From: Paragorgia papillata
Taxonomy: Eukaryota; Cnidaria; Anthozoa; Scleralcyonacea; Coralliidae
NCBI GenBank assembly: GCA_035771165.1
Contig: JAWNZC010000088.1
Span: forward strand, 2,941,001 to 3,005,000
Direction: 5' to 3'
Length of the DNA: 64,000 nt
Shown: piece after piece, positions 24,638 to 37,990 of the stretch
How the letters are laid out: the number at the start of each line of letters is the position of its first letter
Numbering within the stretch: the stretch's first letter is position 1
Position numbers and translations under genes: made by a program
Notes under the pieces: model-generated
Database searches by the model: none
The model's input: only the letters and a program-made list of their open reading frames with translations
Told to the model about the DNA's origin: nothing

Positions 24638-27600
24638 AAAATTGACCGCGTTTATAAAATCTCCATCTTTTTTACAATTAACCTGATATTTGAGTACGTA
24701 TTAAGAATCGGTGAGTTACAACTAAATCCAAAATATCGGACTGGTTGACTGAAACGAATTTTTTTTCTTCCCACATAGCTTTTATTTACTGAGCCGGTTT
24801 ATACACCTACCCAAGACTGTCGCCCAAAATTGACCGCGTTTATAAAATCTCCATCTTTTTTACAATTAACCTGATATTTGAGTACGTATTAAGAATCGGT
24901 GAGTTACAACTAAATCCAAAATATCGGACTGTTTGACTGAAACGAATTTTTTTACCCACATAGCTTTTATTTACTGAGCCGGTTTATACACTAGCTACCC
25001 AAGACTGTCGCCCAAAATTGACCGCGTTTATAAAATCTCCATCTTTTTTACAATTAACCTGATATTTGAGTACGTATTAAGAATCGGTGAGTTACAACTA
25101 AATCCAAAATATCGGACTGTTTGACTGAAACGAAATTTTTTTACCCACAAGCTTTTATTTACTGAGCCACCTACCCAAGACTGTCGCCCAAAATTGACCG
25201 CGTTTATAAAATCTCCATCTTTTTTTCAATTAACCTGATTTTTGAGTATGTATTAAGAATCGGTGAGTTACAACTAAATCCAAAATATCGGACTGTTTGA
25301 CCGAAACGAATTTTTTTTTACCCACATAGCTTTTATTTACTGAGCCGGTTTATCATAGCTACCCAAGACTGTCGCCCAAAATTGACCGCGTTTATAAAAT
25401 CTCCATCTTTTTTCAATTAACCTGATTTTTGAGTATGTATTAAGAATCGGTGAGTTACAACTAAATCCAAAATATCGGACTGTTTGACCGAAACGAAATT
25501 TTTTTTTACCCACATAGCTTTTATTTACTGAGCCGGTTTATACACCTACCCAAGACTGTCGCCCAAAATTGACCGCGTTTATAAAATCTCCATCTTTTTT
25601 TCAATTAACTTGATATTTGAGTATGTATTAAGAATCGGTGAGTTACAACTAAATCCAAAATATCGGACTGTTTGACTGAAACGAAAATTTTTTTTGACCC
25701 ACATAGCTTTTATTTACTGAGCTATACACTAGCTACCCAAGACTGTCGCCCAAAATTGACCGCGTTTATAAAATCTCCATCTTTTTTTCAATTAACCTGA
25801 TATTTGAGTATGTATTAAGAATCGGTGAGCTACAACTAAATCCAAAATATCGGACTGTTTGACTGAAACGAAATTTTTTTTACCCACAAGCTTTTATTTA
25901 CTGAGCCACCCACCCAAGACTGTCGCCCAAAATTGACCGCGTTTATAAAATCTCCATCTTTTTTTCAATTAACCTGATTTTTGAGTATGTATTAAGAATC
26001 GGTGAGTTACAACTAAATCCAAAATATCGGACTGTTTGACCGAAACGAAATTTTTTTTACCCACATACCTTATATTTACTGAGCCGGTTTATCATAGCTA
26101 CCCAAGAATGTCACCCAAAATTGACCGCGTTTATTAAATCTCCATCTTTTTTACAATTAACCTGATATTTGAGTACGTATTAAGATTCGGTGAGTTACAA
26201 CTAAATCCAAAATATCGGACTGTTTGACCGAAACGAAATTTTTTTAGCCACATAGCTTTTATTTATTGAGCCAGGTTTATACACCTACCCAAGACTGTCG
26301 CCCAAAATTGACCGCGTTTATAAAATATCCATCTTTTTTTCAATTAACCTGATATTTGAGTATGTAGTAAGAATCGGTGAGTTACAACTAAATCCAAAAT
26401 ATTGGACTGTTTGACCGGAACGAAATTTTTTTTTACCCACATAGCTTTTATTTACTGAGCCTGTTTATACACCTACGCAAGACTGTCGCCCAAAATTGAC
26501 CGCGTTTATAAAATCTCCATCTTTTTTACAATTAACCTGATATTTGAGTATGTATTAAGAATCGGTGAGTTACAACTAAATCCAAAATATCGGACTGTTT
26601 GACGGGAACGAATTTTTTTTTAACCCACATAGCTTTTATTTACTGAGCCTGTTTATACACCTACCCAAGACTGTCGCCCAAAATTGACCGCGTTTATAAA
26701 ATCTCCATCTTTTTTTCAATTAACCTGATTTTTGAGTATGTATTAAGAATCGGTGAGTTACAACTAAATCCAAAATATCGGACTGTTTGACCGAAACGAA
26801 ATTTTTTTTACCCACATAGCTTTTATTTACTGAGCCGGTTTATCATAGCTACCCAAGACTGTCGCCCAAAATTGACCGCGTTTATAAAATCTCCATCTTT
26901 TTTTCAATTAACCTGATATTTGAGTATGTATTAAGAATCGGTGAGTTACAACTAAATCCAAAATATCGGACTGTTTGACCGAAACGAAATTTTTTTTTAC
27001 CCACATAGCTTTTATTTACTGAGCCAGGTTTATACACCTACCCAAGACTGTCGCCCAAAATTGACCGCGTTTATAAAATATCCATCTTTTTTTCAATTAA
27101 CTTGATATTTGGGTATGTATTAAGAATCGGTGAGTTACAACTAAATCCAAAATATCGGACTGTTTGACTGAAACGAAATTTTTTTTGACCCACATACCTT
27201 TTATTTACTGAGCGGGTTTATACACCTACCCAAGACTGTCGCCCAAAATTGACCGCTTTTATAAAATCTCCATCTTTTTTTCAATTAACCTGATATTTGA
27301 GTATGTAGTAAGAATCGGTGAGTTACAACTAAATCCAAAATATCGGACTGTTTGACCGGAACGAATTTTTTTTTACCCACATAGCTTTTATTTACTGAGC
27401 CGGTTTATACACTAGCTACCCAAGACTGTCGCCCAAAATTGACCGCGTTTATAAAATCTCCATCTTTTTTTCAATTAACCTGATATTTTAGTATGTATTA
27501 AGAATCGGTGAGTTACAACTAAATCCAAAATATCGGACTGTTTGACTGAAACGAAATTTTTTTACCCACAAGCTTTTATTTATTGAGCCACCTACCCAAG

Positions 27601-28524
27601 ACTGTCGCCCAAAATTGACCGCGTTTATAAAATCTCGATCTTTTTTACAATTAACCTGATATTTGAGTACGTATTAAGAATCGGTGAGTTACAACTAAAT
27701 CCAAAATATCGGACTGTTTGACCGGAACGAATTTTTTTTAACCCACATAGCTTTTATTTACTGAGCCTGTTTATACACCTACGCAAGACTGTCGCCCAAA
27801 ATTGACCGCGTTTATAAAATCTCCATCTTTTTTTCAATTATCTTGATATTTGAGTATGTATTAAGAATCGGTGAGCTACAACTAAATCCAAAATATCGGA
27901 CTGTTTGACTGAAACGAAATTTTTTTACGCACAAGCTTTTATTTACTGAGCCACCCACCCAAGACTGTCGCCCAAAATTGACCGCGTTTATAAAATCTTC
28001 ATCTTTTTTTCAATTAACCTGATTTTTGAGTATGTATTAAGAATCGGTGAGTTACAACTAAATCCAAAATATCGGACTGTTTGACCGAAACGAAATTTTT
28101 TTTACCCACATAGCTTCTATTTACTGAGCCGGTTTATCATAGCTACCCAAGAATGTCACCCAAAATTGACCGCGTTTATAAAATCTCCATCTTTTTTTCA
28201 ATTAACTTGATATTTGAGTATGTATTAAGAATCGGTGAGCTACAACTAAATCCAAAATATCGGACTGTTTGACTGAAACGAAATTTTTTTACCCACAAGC
28301 TTTTATTTACTGAGCCACCTACCCAAGACTGTCGCCCAAAATTGGCCGCGTTTATAAAATCTCCATCTTCTTTTCAATTAACCTGATTTTTGAGTATGTA
28401 TTAAGTATCGGTGATTTACAACTAAATCCAAAATATCGGACTGTTTGACCGAAACGAAATTTTTTTTACACACATAGCTTTTATTTACTGAGCCGGTTTA
28501 TACACCTACCCAAGACTGTCGCCC

Positions 28525-28723
28525 AAAATTGACCGCGTTTATAAAATATCGTATCTCCATCTTTTTTTCCAATTAACCTGATATTTGAGAATGTATTAAG
28601 AAACGGTGAGTTACAACTAAATCCAAAATATCGGACTGTTTGACTGAAACGAATTTTTTTTTGAGCCACATGCCTTTTATTTACTGAGCGGGTTTATACA
28701 CTAGCTACACAAGACTGTCGCCG
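28525..28723 (+). repeat. X monomer (199 bp)
   Basis: It has 'atcgtat', the extra C, 'gagaatgtatt' and 'agaaacgg', but retains 'ggactgtttgac'. It runs into a 'gagcgggtttatacactag' junction, whose extra bases explain the 199-bp length. The right part is L-derived, so this copy looks recombinant. Confidence 0.85.
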
Positions 28724-29272
28724 AAAATTGACCGCTTTTATAAAATCTCCATCTTTTTTTCAATTAACCTGATATTTGAGTATGTAGTAAGAATCGGTGA
28801 GTTACAACTAAATCCAAAATATCGGACTGTTTGACCGGAACGATTTTTTTTTACCCACATAGCTTTTATTTACTGAGCCTGTTTATACACCTACGCAAGA
28901 CTGTCGCCCAAAATTGACCGCGTTTATAAAATCTCCATCTTTTTTTCAATTAACTTGATATTTGAGTATGTATTAAGAATCGGTGAGCTACAACTAAATC
29001 CAAAATATCGGACTGTTTGACTGAAACGAAATTTTTTTACCCACAAGCTTTTATTTACTGAGCCACCTACCCAAGACTGTCGCCCAAAATTTGCCGCGTT
29101 TATAAAATCTCCATCTTCTTTTCAATTAACCTGATTTTTGAGTATGTATTAAGTATCGGTGAGTTACAACTAAATCCAAAATATCGGACTGTTTGACCGA
29201 AACGAAATTTTTTTTACCCACATAGCTTTTATTTACTGAGCCGGTTTATACACCTACCCAAGACTGTCGCCC

Positions 29273-29468
29273 AAAATTGACCGCGTTTATAAAATATCCT
29301 ATCTCCATCTTTTTTTCCAATTAACCGGATATTTGAGAAGGTATTAAGAAACGGTGAGTTACAACTAAATCCAAAATATCGGACTGTTTGACTGAAACGA
29401 AATTTTTTTTGACCCACATACCTTTTATTTACTGAGCGGGTTTATACACCTACCCAAGACTGTCGCCC
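29273..29468 (+). repeat. X monomer (196 bp)
   Basis: It carries 'atcctat' and 'gagaaggtatt', like the left member of the 23.1- and 32.4-kb doublets. Its 3' part ('ggactgtttgac', 'tttgacccacatacc', 'gagcgggttt') belongs to an L subtype. This suggests an exchange between 'gttacaac' and 'gactgaaac'. Confidence 0.85.
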
Positions 29469-29656
29469 AAAATTGACCGCTTTTATAAAATCTCCATCTT
29501 TTTTTCAATTAACCTGATATTTGAGTATGTATTAAGAATCGGTGAGTTACAACTAAATCCAAAATATCGGACTGTTTGACCGAAACGAAATTTTTTTTTA
29601 CCCACATAGCTTTTATTTACTGAGCCGGTTTATACACCTACCCAAGACTGTCGCCC

Positions 29657-30049
29657 AAAATTGACCGCGTTTATAAAATATCGTATCTCCATCTTTTTTT
29701 CCAATTAACCTGATATTTGAGTATGTATTAAGAATCGGTGAGTTACAACTAAATCCAAAATATCGGACTGTTTGACCGAAACGAAATTTTTTTTTACCCA
29801 CATAGCTTTTATTTATTGAGCCAGGTTTATACACCTACGCAAGACTGTCGCCCAAAATTGACCGCGTTTATAAAATATCGTATCTCCATCTTTTTTTCCA
29901 ATTAACCTGATATTTGAGAATGTATTAAGAAACGGTGAGTTACAACTAAATCCAAAATATGGGACTGGTTGACTGAAACGAATTTTTTCCCTTCCCACAT
30001 AGCTTTTATTTACTGAGCCTGTTTATACACCTACGCAAGACTGTCGCCC
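29657..30049 (+). repeat. X-X doublet
   Basis: Anchors at 29657, 29854 and 30050 give 197 and 196 bp. Both have 'atcgtat'. The first then reverts to L markers ('gagtatg', 'agaatcgg'), and the second keeps the X markers and ends 'cccttcccacat'. Confidence 0.88.
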
Positions 30050-31129
30050 AAAATTGACCGCGTTTATAAAATCTCCATCTTTTTTTCAATTAACCTGATT
30101 TTTGAGTATGTATTAAGAATCGGTGAGTTACAACTAAATCCAAAATATCGGACTGTTTGACCGAAACGAAATTTTTTTTACCCACATACCTTATATTTAC
30201 TGAGCCGGTTTATCATAGCTACCCAAGAATGTCACCCAAAATTGACCGCGTTTATTAAATCTCCATCTTTTTTTCAATTAACCTGATATTTGAGTATGTA
30301 TTAAGAATCGGTGAGTTACAACTAAATCCAAAATATCGGACTGTTTGACCGAAACGAAATTTTTTTAGCCACATAGCTTTTATTTATTGAGCCAGGTTTA
30401 TACACCTACCCAAGACTGTCGCCCAAAATTGACCGCGTTTATAAAATATCCATCTTTTTTTCAATTAACCTGATATTTGAGTATGTATTAAGAATCGGTG
30501 AGTTACAACTAAATCCAAAATATCGGACTGTTTGACTGAAACGAAATTTTTTTTGACCCACATAGCTTTTATTTACTGAGCGGGTTTATACTAGCTACCC
30601 AAGACTGTCGCCCAAAATTGACCGCGTTTATAAAATCTCCATCTTTTTTTCAATTAACCTGATATTTGAGTATGTATTAAGAATCGGTGAGTTACAACTA
30701 AATCCAAAATATCGGACTGTTTGACCGGAAACGAATTTTTTTTTACCCACATAGCTTTTATTTACTGAGCCTGTTTATACACCTACGCAAGACTGTCGCC
30801 CAAAATTGACCGCGTTTATAAAATCTCCATCTTTTTTTCAATTAACCTGATATTTTAGTATGTATTAAGAATCGGTGAGTTACAACTAAATCCAAAATAT
30901 CGGACTGTTTGACTGAAACGAAATTTTTTTACCCACAAGCTTTTATTTATTGAGCCACCTACCCAAGACTGTCGCCCAAAATTGACCGCGTTTATAAAAT
31001 CTCGATCTTTTTTACAATTAACCTGATATTTGAGTACGTATTAAGAATCGGTGAGTTACAACTAAATCCAAAATATCGGACTGTTTGACCGAAACGAAAT
31101 TTTTTTTTACCCACATAGCTTCTATTTAC

Positions 31130-31175
31130 TGAGCCGGTTTATCATAGCTACCCCAAAATTGACCGCGCGTTTATA
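31130..31175 (+). repeat. Deleted L junction with a CG insertion
   Basis: 'agctaccccaaaattgacc' lacks the 'aagaatgtc' segment, and the next bases read 'gaccgcgcgttt' with an extra 'cg'. The same class of deletion is seen at about 21660, 52680 and 56019. The extra dinucleotide is unique to this copy. Confidence 0.8.
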
Positions 31176-32437
31176 AAATCTCCATCTTTTTTACAATTAA
31201 CCTGATATTTGAGTATGTATTAAGAATCGGTGAGTTACAACTAAATCCAAAATATCGGACTGTTTGACCGAAACGAAATTTTTTTTACCCACATAGCTTT
31301 TATTTACTGAGCCGGTTTATACACTAGCTACCCAAGACTGTCGCCCAAAATTGACCGCGTTTATAAAATCTCCATCTTTTTTTCAATTAACCTGATATTT
31401 GAGTATGTATTAAGAATCGGTGAGTTACAACTAAATCCAAAATATCGGACTGTTTGACTGAAACGAAATTTTTTTACCCACAAGCTTTTATTTACTGAGC
31501 CACCTACCCAAGACTGTCGCCCAAAATTGACCGCGTTTATAAAATCTCCATCTTTTTTACAATTAACCTGATATTTGAGTATGTATTAAGAATCGGTGAG
31601 TTACAACTAAATCCAAAATATCGGACTGTTTGACCGAAACGAATTTTTTTTTACCCACATAGCTTTTATTTACTGAGCCGGTTTATACACCTACCCAAGA
31701 CTGTCGCCCAAAATTGACCGCGTTTATAAAATCTCCATCTTTTTTTCAATTAACTTGATATTTTTGAGTATGTATTAAGAATCGGTGAGCTACAACTAAA
31801 TCCAAAATATCGGACTGTTTGACTGAAACGAAATTTTTTTACCCACAAGCTTTTATTTACTGAGCCACCCACCCAAGACTGTCGCCCAAAATTGACCGCG
31901 TTTATAAAATCTCCATCTTTTTTTCAATTAACCTGATTTTTGAGTATGTATTAAGAATCGGTGAGTTACAACTAAATCCAAAATATCGGACTGTTTGACC
32001 GAAACGAAATTTTTTTTACCCACATAGCTTTTATTTACTGAGCCGGTTTATCATACCTACCCAAGACTGTCGCCCAAAATTGACCGCGTTTATAAAATCT
32101 CCATCTTTTTTTCAATTAACTTGATATTTGAGTATGTATTAAGAATCGGTGAGCTACAACTAAATCCAAAATATCGGACTGTTTGACTGAAACGAAATTT
32201 TTTTACCCACAAGCTTTTATTTACTGAGCCACCTACCCAAGACTGTCACCCAAAATTGACCGCGTTTATAAAATCTCCATCTTTTTTCAATTAACCTGAT
32301 TTTTGAGTATGTATTAAGAAACGGTGAGTTACAACTAAATCCAAAATATCGGACTGTTTGACCGAAACGAAATTTTTTTTACCCACATAGCTTTTATTTA
32401 CTGAGCCGGTTTATACACCTACCCAAGACTGTCGCCC

Positions 32438-32633
32438 AAAATTGACCGCGTTTATAAAATATCCTATCTCCATCTTTTTTTCCAATTAACCGGATATTTG
32501 AGAAGGTATTAAGAAACGGTGAGTTACAACTAAATCCAAAATATCGGACTGGTTGACTGAAACGAATTTTTTTTCTTCCCACATAGCTTTTATTTACTGA
32601 GCCGGTTTATACACCTACCCAAGACTGTCGCCC
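32438..32633 (+). repeat. Representative X monomer (196 bp)
   Basis: This is the longest common class. It carries 'aaaatatcctatctccatc' where L has 'aaaatctccatc' (7 extra bases) and an extra C after the T run ('tttccaatt'). Linked changes are 'attaagaaacgg' for 'attaagaatcgg', 'ggactggttgac' for 'ggactgtttgac', and 'tttcttcccacat' for 'ttttacccacat'. Other X copies have 'atcgtat' or 'attgtat' in the insert. The combination is shared by copies scattered from 9.8 to 62.5 kb, so it is an established subfamily and not a one-off error. The insert removes a stop from one minus-strand frame, giving a non-coding open frame of about 61 codons per copy. Confidence 0.93.
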
Positions 32634-32828
32634 AAAATTGACCGCGTTTATAAAATATCGTATCTCCATCTTTTTTTCCAATTAACCTGATATTTGAGAA
32701 TGTATTAAGAAACGGTGAGTTACAACTAAATCCAAAATATCGGACTGGTTGACTGAAACGAATTTTTTTTCTTCCCACATAGCTTTTATTTACTGAGCCG
32801 ATTTATACACCTACCCAAGACTGTCCCC
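32438..32828 (+). repeat. X-X doublet
   Basis: Anchors 32438, 32634 and 32829 give 196 and 195 bp. The pair has the 'atcctat' then 'atcgtat' order, as in the 23.1-kb doublet. Confidence 0.9.
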
Positions 32829-33560
32829 AAAATTGACCGCGTCTATAATATCTCCATCTTTTTTTCAATTAACCTGATATTTTAGTATGTATTAAGAATC
32901 GGTGAGTTACAACTAAATCCAAAATATCGGACTGTTTGACTGAAACGAATTTTTTTTTTACCCACATAGCTTTTATTTACTGAGCCGGTTTATACACTAG
33001 CTACCCAAGACTGTCGCCCAAAATTGACCGCGTTTATAAAATCTCCATCTTTTTTTCAATTAACCTGATATTTTAGTATGTATTAAGAATCGGTGAGTTA
33101 CAACTAAATCCAAAATATCGGACTGTTTGACTGAAACGAAATTTTTTTACCAGCAAGCTTTTATTTACTGAGCCACCTACCCAAGACTGTCGCCCAAAAT
33201 TGACCGCGTTTATAAAATCTCCATCTTTTTTTCAATTAACCTGATATTTGAGTATGTATTAAGAATCGGTGAGTTACAACTAAATCCAAAATATCGGACT
33301 GTTTGACCGAAACTATTTTTTTTTACCCACATAGATTTTATTTACTGAGCCGGTTTATACACTAGCTACCCAAGACTGTCACCCAAAATTGACCGCGTTT
33401 ATAAAATCTCCATCTTTTTTACAATTAACCTGATATTTGAGTATGTATTAAGAATCGGTGAGTTACAACTAAATCCAAAATATCGGACTGTTTGACCGAA
33501 ACGAATTTTTTTTTACCCACATAGCTTTTATTTATTGAGCCAGGTTTATACACCTACCCA
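32780..33560 (+). repeat. Long-range duplicate, copy 1 (17.44-kb offset)
   Basis: 'gagccgattta' (32794), 'accagcaagctt' (about 33150), and 'gaaactattttt' with 'catagatttta' (33309-33340) recur in the same order near 50236, 50593 and 50941-50970. The offset is 17442-17443 bp at the first two markers and about 17632 bp at the third, so one extra monomer lies between them on the right. These odd variants are too specific to have arisen twice. Confidence 0.8.
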
Positions 33561-33950
33561 AGACTGTCGCCCAAAATTGACCGCGTTTATAAAATATCCA
33601 TCTTTTTTTCAATTAACTTGATATTTGGGTATGTATTAAGAATCGGTGAGTTGCAACTAAATCCAAAATATCGGACTGTTTGACTGAAACGAAATTTTTT
33701 TTGACCCACATACCTTTTATTTACTGAGCGGGTTTATACACTAGCTACACAAGACTGTCGCCGAAAATTGACCGCTTTTATAAAATCTCCATCTTTTTTT
33801 CAATTAACTTGATATTTGAGTATGTAGTAAGAATCGGTGAGTTACAACTAAATCCAAAATATCGGACTGTTTGACCGAAACGAATTTTTTTTTACCCACA
33901 TAGCTTTTATTTACTGAGCCGGTTTATACACCTACCCAAGACTGTCGCCC

Positions 33951-34342
33951 AAAATTGACCGCGTTTATAAAATATCGTATCTCCATCTTTTTTTCCAATT
34001 AACCTGATATTTGAGAATGTATTAAGAAACGGTGAGTTAAAACTAAATCCAAAATATCGGACTGTTTGACCGAAACGAATTTTTTTTTACCCACATAGCT
34101 TTTATTTATTGAGCCAGGTTTATACACCTACGCAAGACTGTCGCCCAAAATTGACCGCGTTTATAAAATATCGTATCTCCATCTTTTTTTCCAATTAACC
34201 TGATATTTGAGAATGTATTAAGAAACGGTGAGTTACAACTAAATCCAAAATATGGGACTGGTTGACTGAAACGAATTTTTTTCCTTCCCACATAGCTTTT
34301 ATTTACTGAGCCGGTTTATACACCTACCCAAGACTGTCGCCC
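33951..34342 (+). repeat. X-X doublet
   Basis: Anchors 33951, 34147 and 34343 give 196 bp twice. The first has 'gagttaaaac', the second 'aaaatatgggactgg' and 'ttccttcccac'. The same pair with the same private changes is at 40059-40450. Confidence 0.9.
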
Positions 34343-34892
34343 AAAATTGACCGCGTTTATAAAATCTCCATCTTTTTTACAATTAACCTGATATTTGAGT
34401 ACGTATTAAGAATCGGTGAGTTACAACTAAATCCAAAATATCGGACTGTTTGACCGAAACGAAATTTTTTTTACCCACATAGCTTTTATTTACTGAGCCG
34501 GTTTATACACCTACCCAAGACTGTCGCCCAAAATTGACCGCGTTTATAAAATCTCCATCTTTTTTTCAATTAACTTGATATTTGAGTATGTATTAAGAAT
34601 AAGTGAGCTACAACTAAATCCAAAATATCGGACTGTTTGACTGAAACGAAATTTTTTTACCCACAAGCTTTTATTTACTGAGCCACCTACCCAAGACTGT
34701 CGCCCAAAATTGGCCGCGTTTATAAAATCTCCATCTTCTTTTCAATTAACCTGATTTTTGAGTATGTATTAAGTATCGGTGAGTTACAACTAAATCCAAA
34801 ATATCGGACTGCTTGACCGAAACGAAATTTTTTTTACCCACATAGCTTTTATTTACTGAGCCGGTTTATACACCTACCCAAGACTGTCGCCC

Positions 34893-35089
34893 AAAATTGA
34901 CCGCGTTTATAAAATATCGTATCTCCATCTTTTTTCCAATTAACCTGATATTTGAGAATGTATTAAGAAACGGTGAGTTACAACTAAATCCAAAATATCG
35001 GACTGTTTGACCGAAACGAAATTTTTTTTACCCACATAGCTTTTATTTAGTGAGCCGGTTTATACACTAGCTACCCAAGACTGTCACCC
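34893..35089 (+). repeat. X monomer (197 bp)
   Basis: It carries 'atcgtat', 'gagaatgtatt' and 'agaaacgg', then L markers ('gtttgaccgaaac') and a 'cactagct' junction. Its counterpart at 41001 differs at 'gaaacgattttt'. Confidence 0.85.
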
Positions 35090-35221
35090 AAAATTGACCG
35101 CGTTTATGAAATCTCCATCTTTTTTTCAATTAACCTGATATTTTAGTATGTATTAAGAATCGGTGAGTTACAACTAAATTCAAAATATCGGACTGTTTGA
35201 CTGAAACGAAATTTTTTTACC

Positions 35222-36170
35222 CACAAGCTTTTATTTACTGAGCCACCTACCCAAGACTGTCGCCCAAAATTGACCGCGTTTATAAAATGTCCATCTTTTT
35301 TTCAATTAATTTTATATTTGAGTATGTATTAAGAATCGGTGAGCTACAACTAAATCCAAAATATCGGACTGTTTGACTGAAACGAAATTTTTTTACCCAC
35401 AAGCTTTTATTTACTGAGCCACCTACCCAAGACTGCCGCCCAAAATTGACCGCGTTTATAAAGTCTCCATCTTTTTTTCAATTAACCTGATTTTTCAGTA
35501 TCTATTAAGAATCGGTGAGTTACAACTAAATCCAAAATATCGGACTGTTTGACCGAAACGAAATTTTTTTTACCCACATAGCTTCTATTTACTGAGCAGG
35601 TTTATCATAGCTACCCAAGAATGTCACCCAAAATTGACCGCGTTTATAAAATCTCCATCTTTTTTACAATTAACCTGATATTTGAGTACGTATTAAGAAT
35701 CGGTGAGTTACAACTAAATCCAAAATATCGGACTGTTTGACTGAAACGAAATTTTTTTACCCACAAGCTTTTATTTACTGAGCCACCTACCCAAGACTGT
35801 CGCCCAAAATTGACCGCGTTTATAAAATCTCCATCTTTTTTTCAATTAATTTGATATTTGAGTATGTATTAAGAATCGGTGAGCTACAACTAAATCCAAA
35901 ATATCGGACTGTTTGACTGAAACGAAATTTTTTTACCCACAAGCTTTTATTTACTGAGCCACCTACCCAAGACTGCCGCCCAAAATTGACCGCGTTTATA
36001 AAGTCTCCATCTTTTTTTCAATTAACCTGATTTTTGAGTATGTATTAAGAATCGGTGAGTTACAACTAAATCCAAAATATCGGACTGTTTGACCGAAACG
36101 AATTTTTTTTTACCCACATAGCTTCTATTTACTGAGCCGGTTTATCATAGCTACCCAAGAATGTCACCCA
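35222..36170 (+). repeat. S-S doublet block, copy 1
   Basis: S junctions 35222/35398 and 35762/35938 form two direct S-S pairs (176 bp apart), with the pairs 540 bp apart. Direct S-S adjacency is otherwise rare. The block recurs at 37991-38940 and 41329-42280. 'gactgccgccc', 'aaagtctccatc' and 'tttttcagtatctatt' (35491) are shared with the second copy. Confidence 0.87.
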
Positions 36171-36480
36171 AAATTCACCGCGTTTATAAAATTTCCATCT
36201 TTTTTACAATTAACCTGATATTTGAGTACGTATTAAGAATCGGTGAGTTACAACTAAATCCAAAATATCGGACTGTGTGACCGAAACGAATTTTTTTTTA
36301 CCCACATAGCTTTTATTTATTGAGCCAGGTTTATACACCTACCCAAGACTGTCGCCCAAAATTGACCGCGTTTATAAAATATCCATCTTTTTTTCAATTA
36401 ACTTGATATTTGAGTATGTATTAAGAATCGGTGAGCTACAACTAAATCCAAAATATCGGACTGTTTGACTGAAACGAATT
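36160..36480 (+). repeat. 'attcaccgcg / gtgtgacc' variant monomers, copy 1
   Basis: 'aaattcaccgcg' (36171) with 'aaaatttcc', then 'ggactgtgtgacc' (36268), is a rare paired variant. The pair recurs at 52144/52245 and 55483/55580. The first half alone occurs at 38941. Confidence 0.82.
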
Positions 36481-37282
36481 TTTTTTACCCACATAGCTTT
36501 TATTTACTGAGCCGGTTTATACACCTACGCAAGACTGTCACCCAAAAATTGACCGCGTTTATAAAATATCCATCTTTTTTTCAATTAACTTGATATTTGA
36601 GTATGTATTAAGAATCGGTGAGCTACAACTAAATCCAAAATATCGGACTGTTTGACTGAAACGAAATTTTTTTACCCACAAGCTTTTATTTACTGAGCCA
36701 CCTACCCAAGACTGTCGCCCAAAATTGACCGCGTTTATAAAATCTCCATCTTTTTTTCAATTAACCTGATTTTTGAGTATGTATTAAGAATCGGTGAGTT
36801 ACAACTAAATCCAAAATATCGGACTGTTTGACCGAAACGAATTTTTTTTTACCCACATAGCTTTTATTTACTGAGCCGGTTTATACACCTACCCAAGACT
36901 GTCGCCCAAAATTGACCGCGTTTATAAAATCTCCATCTTTTTTACAATTAACCTGATATTTGAGTATGTATTAAGAATCGGTGAGTTACAACTAAATCCA
37001 AAATATCGGACTGTTTGACCGAAACGAATTTTTTTTACCCACATAGCTTTTATTTATTGAGCCAGGTTTATACACCTACCCAAGACTGTCGCCCAAAATT
37101 GACCGCGTTTATAAAATCTCCATCTTTTTTTCAATTAACTTGATATTTGAGTATGTATTAAGAATCGGTGAGTTACAACTAAATCCAAAATATCGGACTG
37201 TTTGACTGAAACGAAATTTTTTTTTACCCACATAGCTTTTATTTACTGAGCGGGTTTATACACCTACCCAAGACTGTCGCCC

Positions 37283-37669
37283 AAAATTGACCGCGTTTAT
37301 AAAATATATCTCCATCTTTTTTTCCAATTAACCTGATATTTGAGTATGTATTAAGAATCGGTGAGTTACAACTAAATCCAAAATATCGGACTGTTTGACC
37401 GAAACGAATTTTTTTTTACCCACATAGCTTTTATTTACTGAGCCAGGTTTATACACCTACGCAAGACTGTCGCCCAAAATTGACCGCGTTTATAAAATAT
37501 CGTATCTCCATCTTTTTTTCCAATTAACCTGATATTTGAGTATGTATTAAGAAACGGTGAGTTACAACTAAATCCAAAATATCGGACTGGTTGACTGAAA
37601 CGAATTTTTTTTACCCACATAGCTTTTATTTACTGAGCCGGTTTATACACCTACCCAAGACTGTCGCCC
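37283..37669 (+). repeat. X-like doublet (193 + 194 bp)
   Basis: The first member has a shorter insert ('aaaatatatctcc') and otherwise L markers. The second has 'atcgtat', 'agaaacgg' and 'ggactggttgac' but ends 'ttttacccac' and not 'cttcccac'. Both look like partial X monomers. Confidence 0.82.
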
Positions 37670-37990
37670 AAAATTGACCGCGTTTATAAAATCTCCATCT
37701 TTTTTACAATTAACCTGATATTTGAGTACGTATTAAGAATCGGTGAGTTACAACTAAATCCAAAATATCGGACTGTTTGACCGAAACGATTTTTTTTTAC
37801 CCACATAGCTTTTATTTACTGAGCCGGTTTATACACTAGCTACCCAAGACTGTCACCCAAAATTGACCGCGTTTATAAAATCTCCATCTTTTTTTCAATT
37901 AACCTGATATTTGAGTATGTATTAAGAATCGGTGAGTTACAACTAAATCCAAAATATCGGACTGTTTGACTGAAACGAAATTTTTTTACC

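Larger units (their letters stand above)
32165..32865 (+). repeat. Long-range duplicate with X doublet, copy 2 (9304-bp offset)
   Basis: This repeats the S-L-X-X-L order of 22860-23560, including 'gagccgatttatacacc' at 32794. The following monomer has lost bases in 'gactgtccccaaaattg'. A third relative of its right end is at about 50236. Confidence 0.85.
33900..36150 (+). repeat. Long-range duplicate, copy 1 (6108-bp offset)
   Basis: X anchors 33951, 34147 and 34893 match 40059, 40255 and 41001. S junctions 34662, 35222, 35398, 35762 and 35938 match 40770, 41329, 41505, 41869 and 42045. Offsets are 6107-6108 bp throughout. Shared private variants include 'agaataagtgagc', 'ggactgcttgacc', 'tttagtgagcc', 'tttatgaaatctcc' and 'taattttatatttg'. 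Confidence 0.88.
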
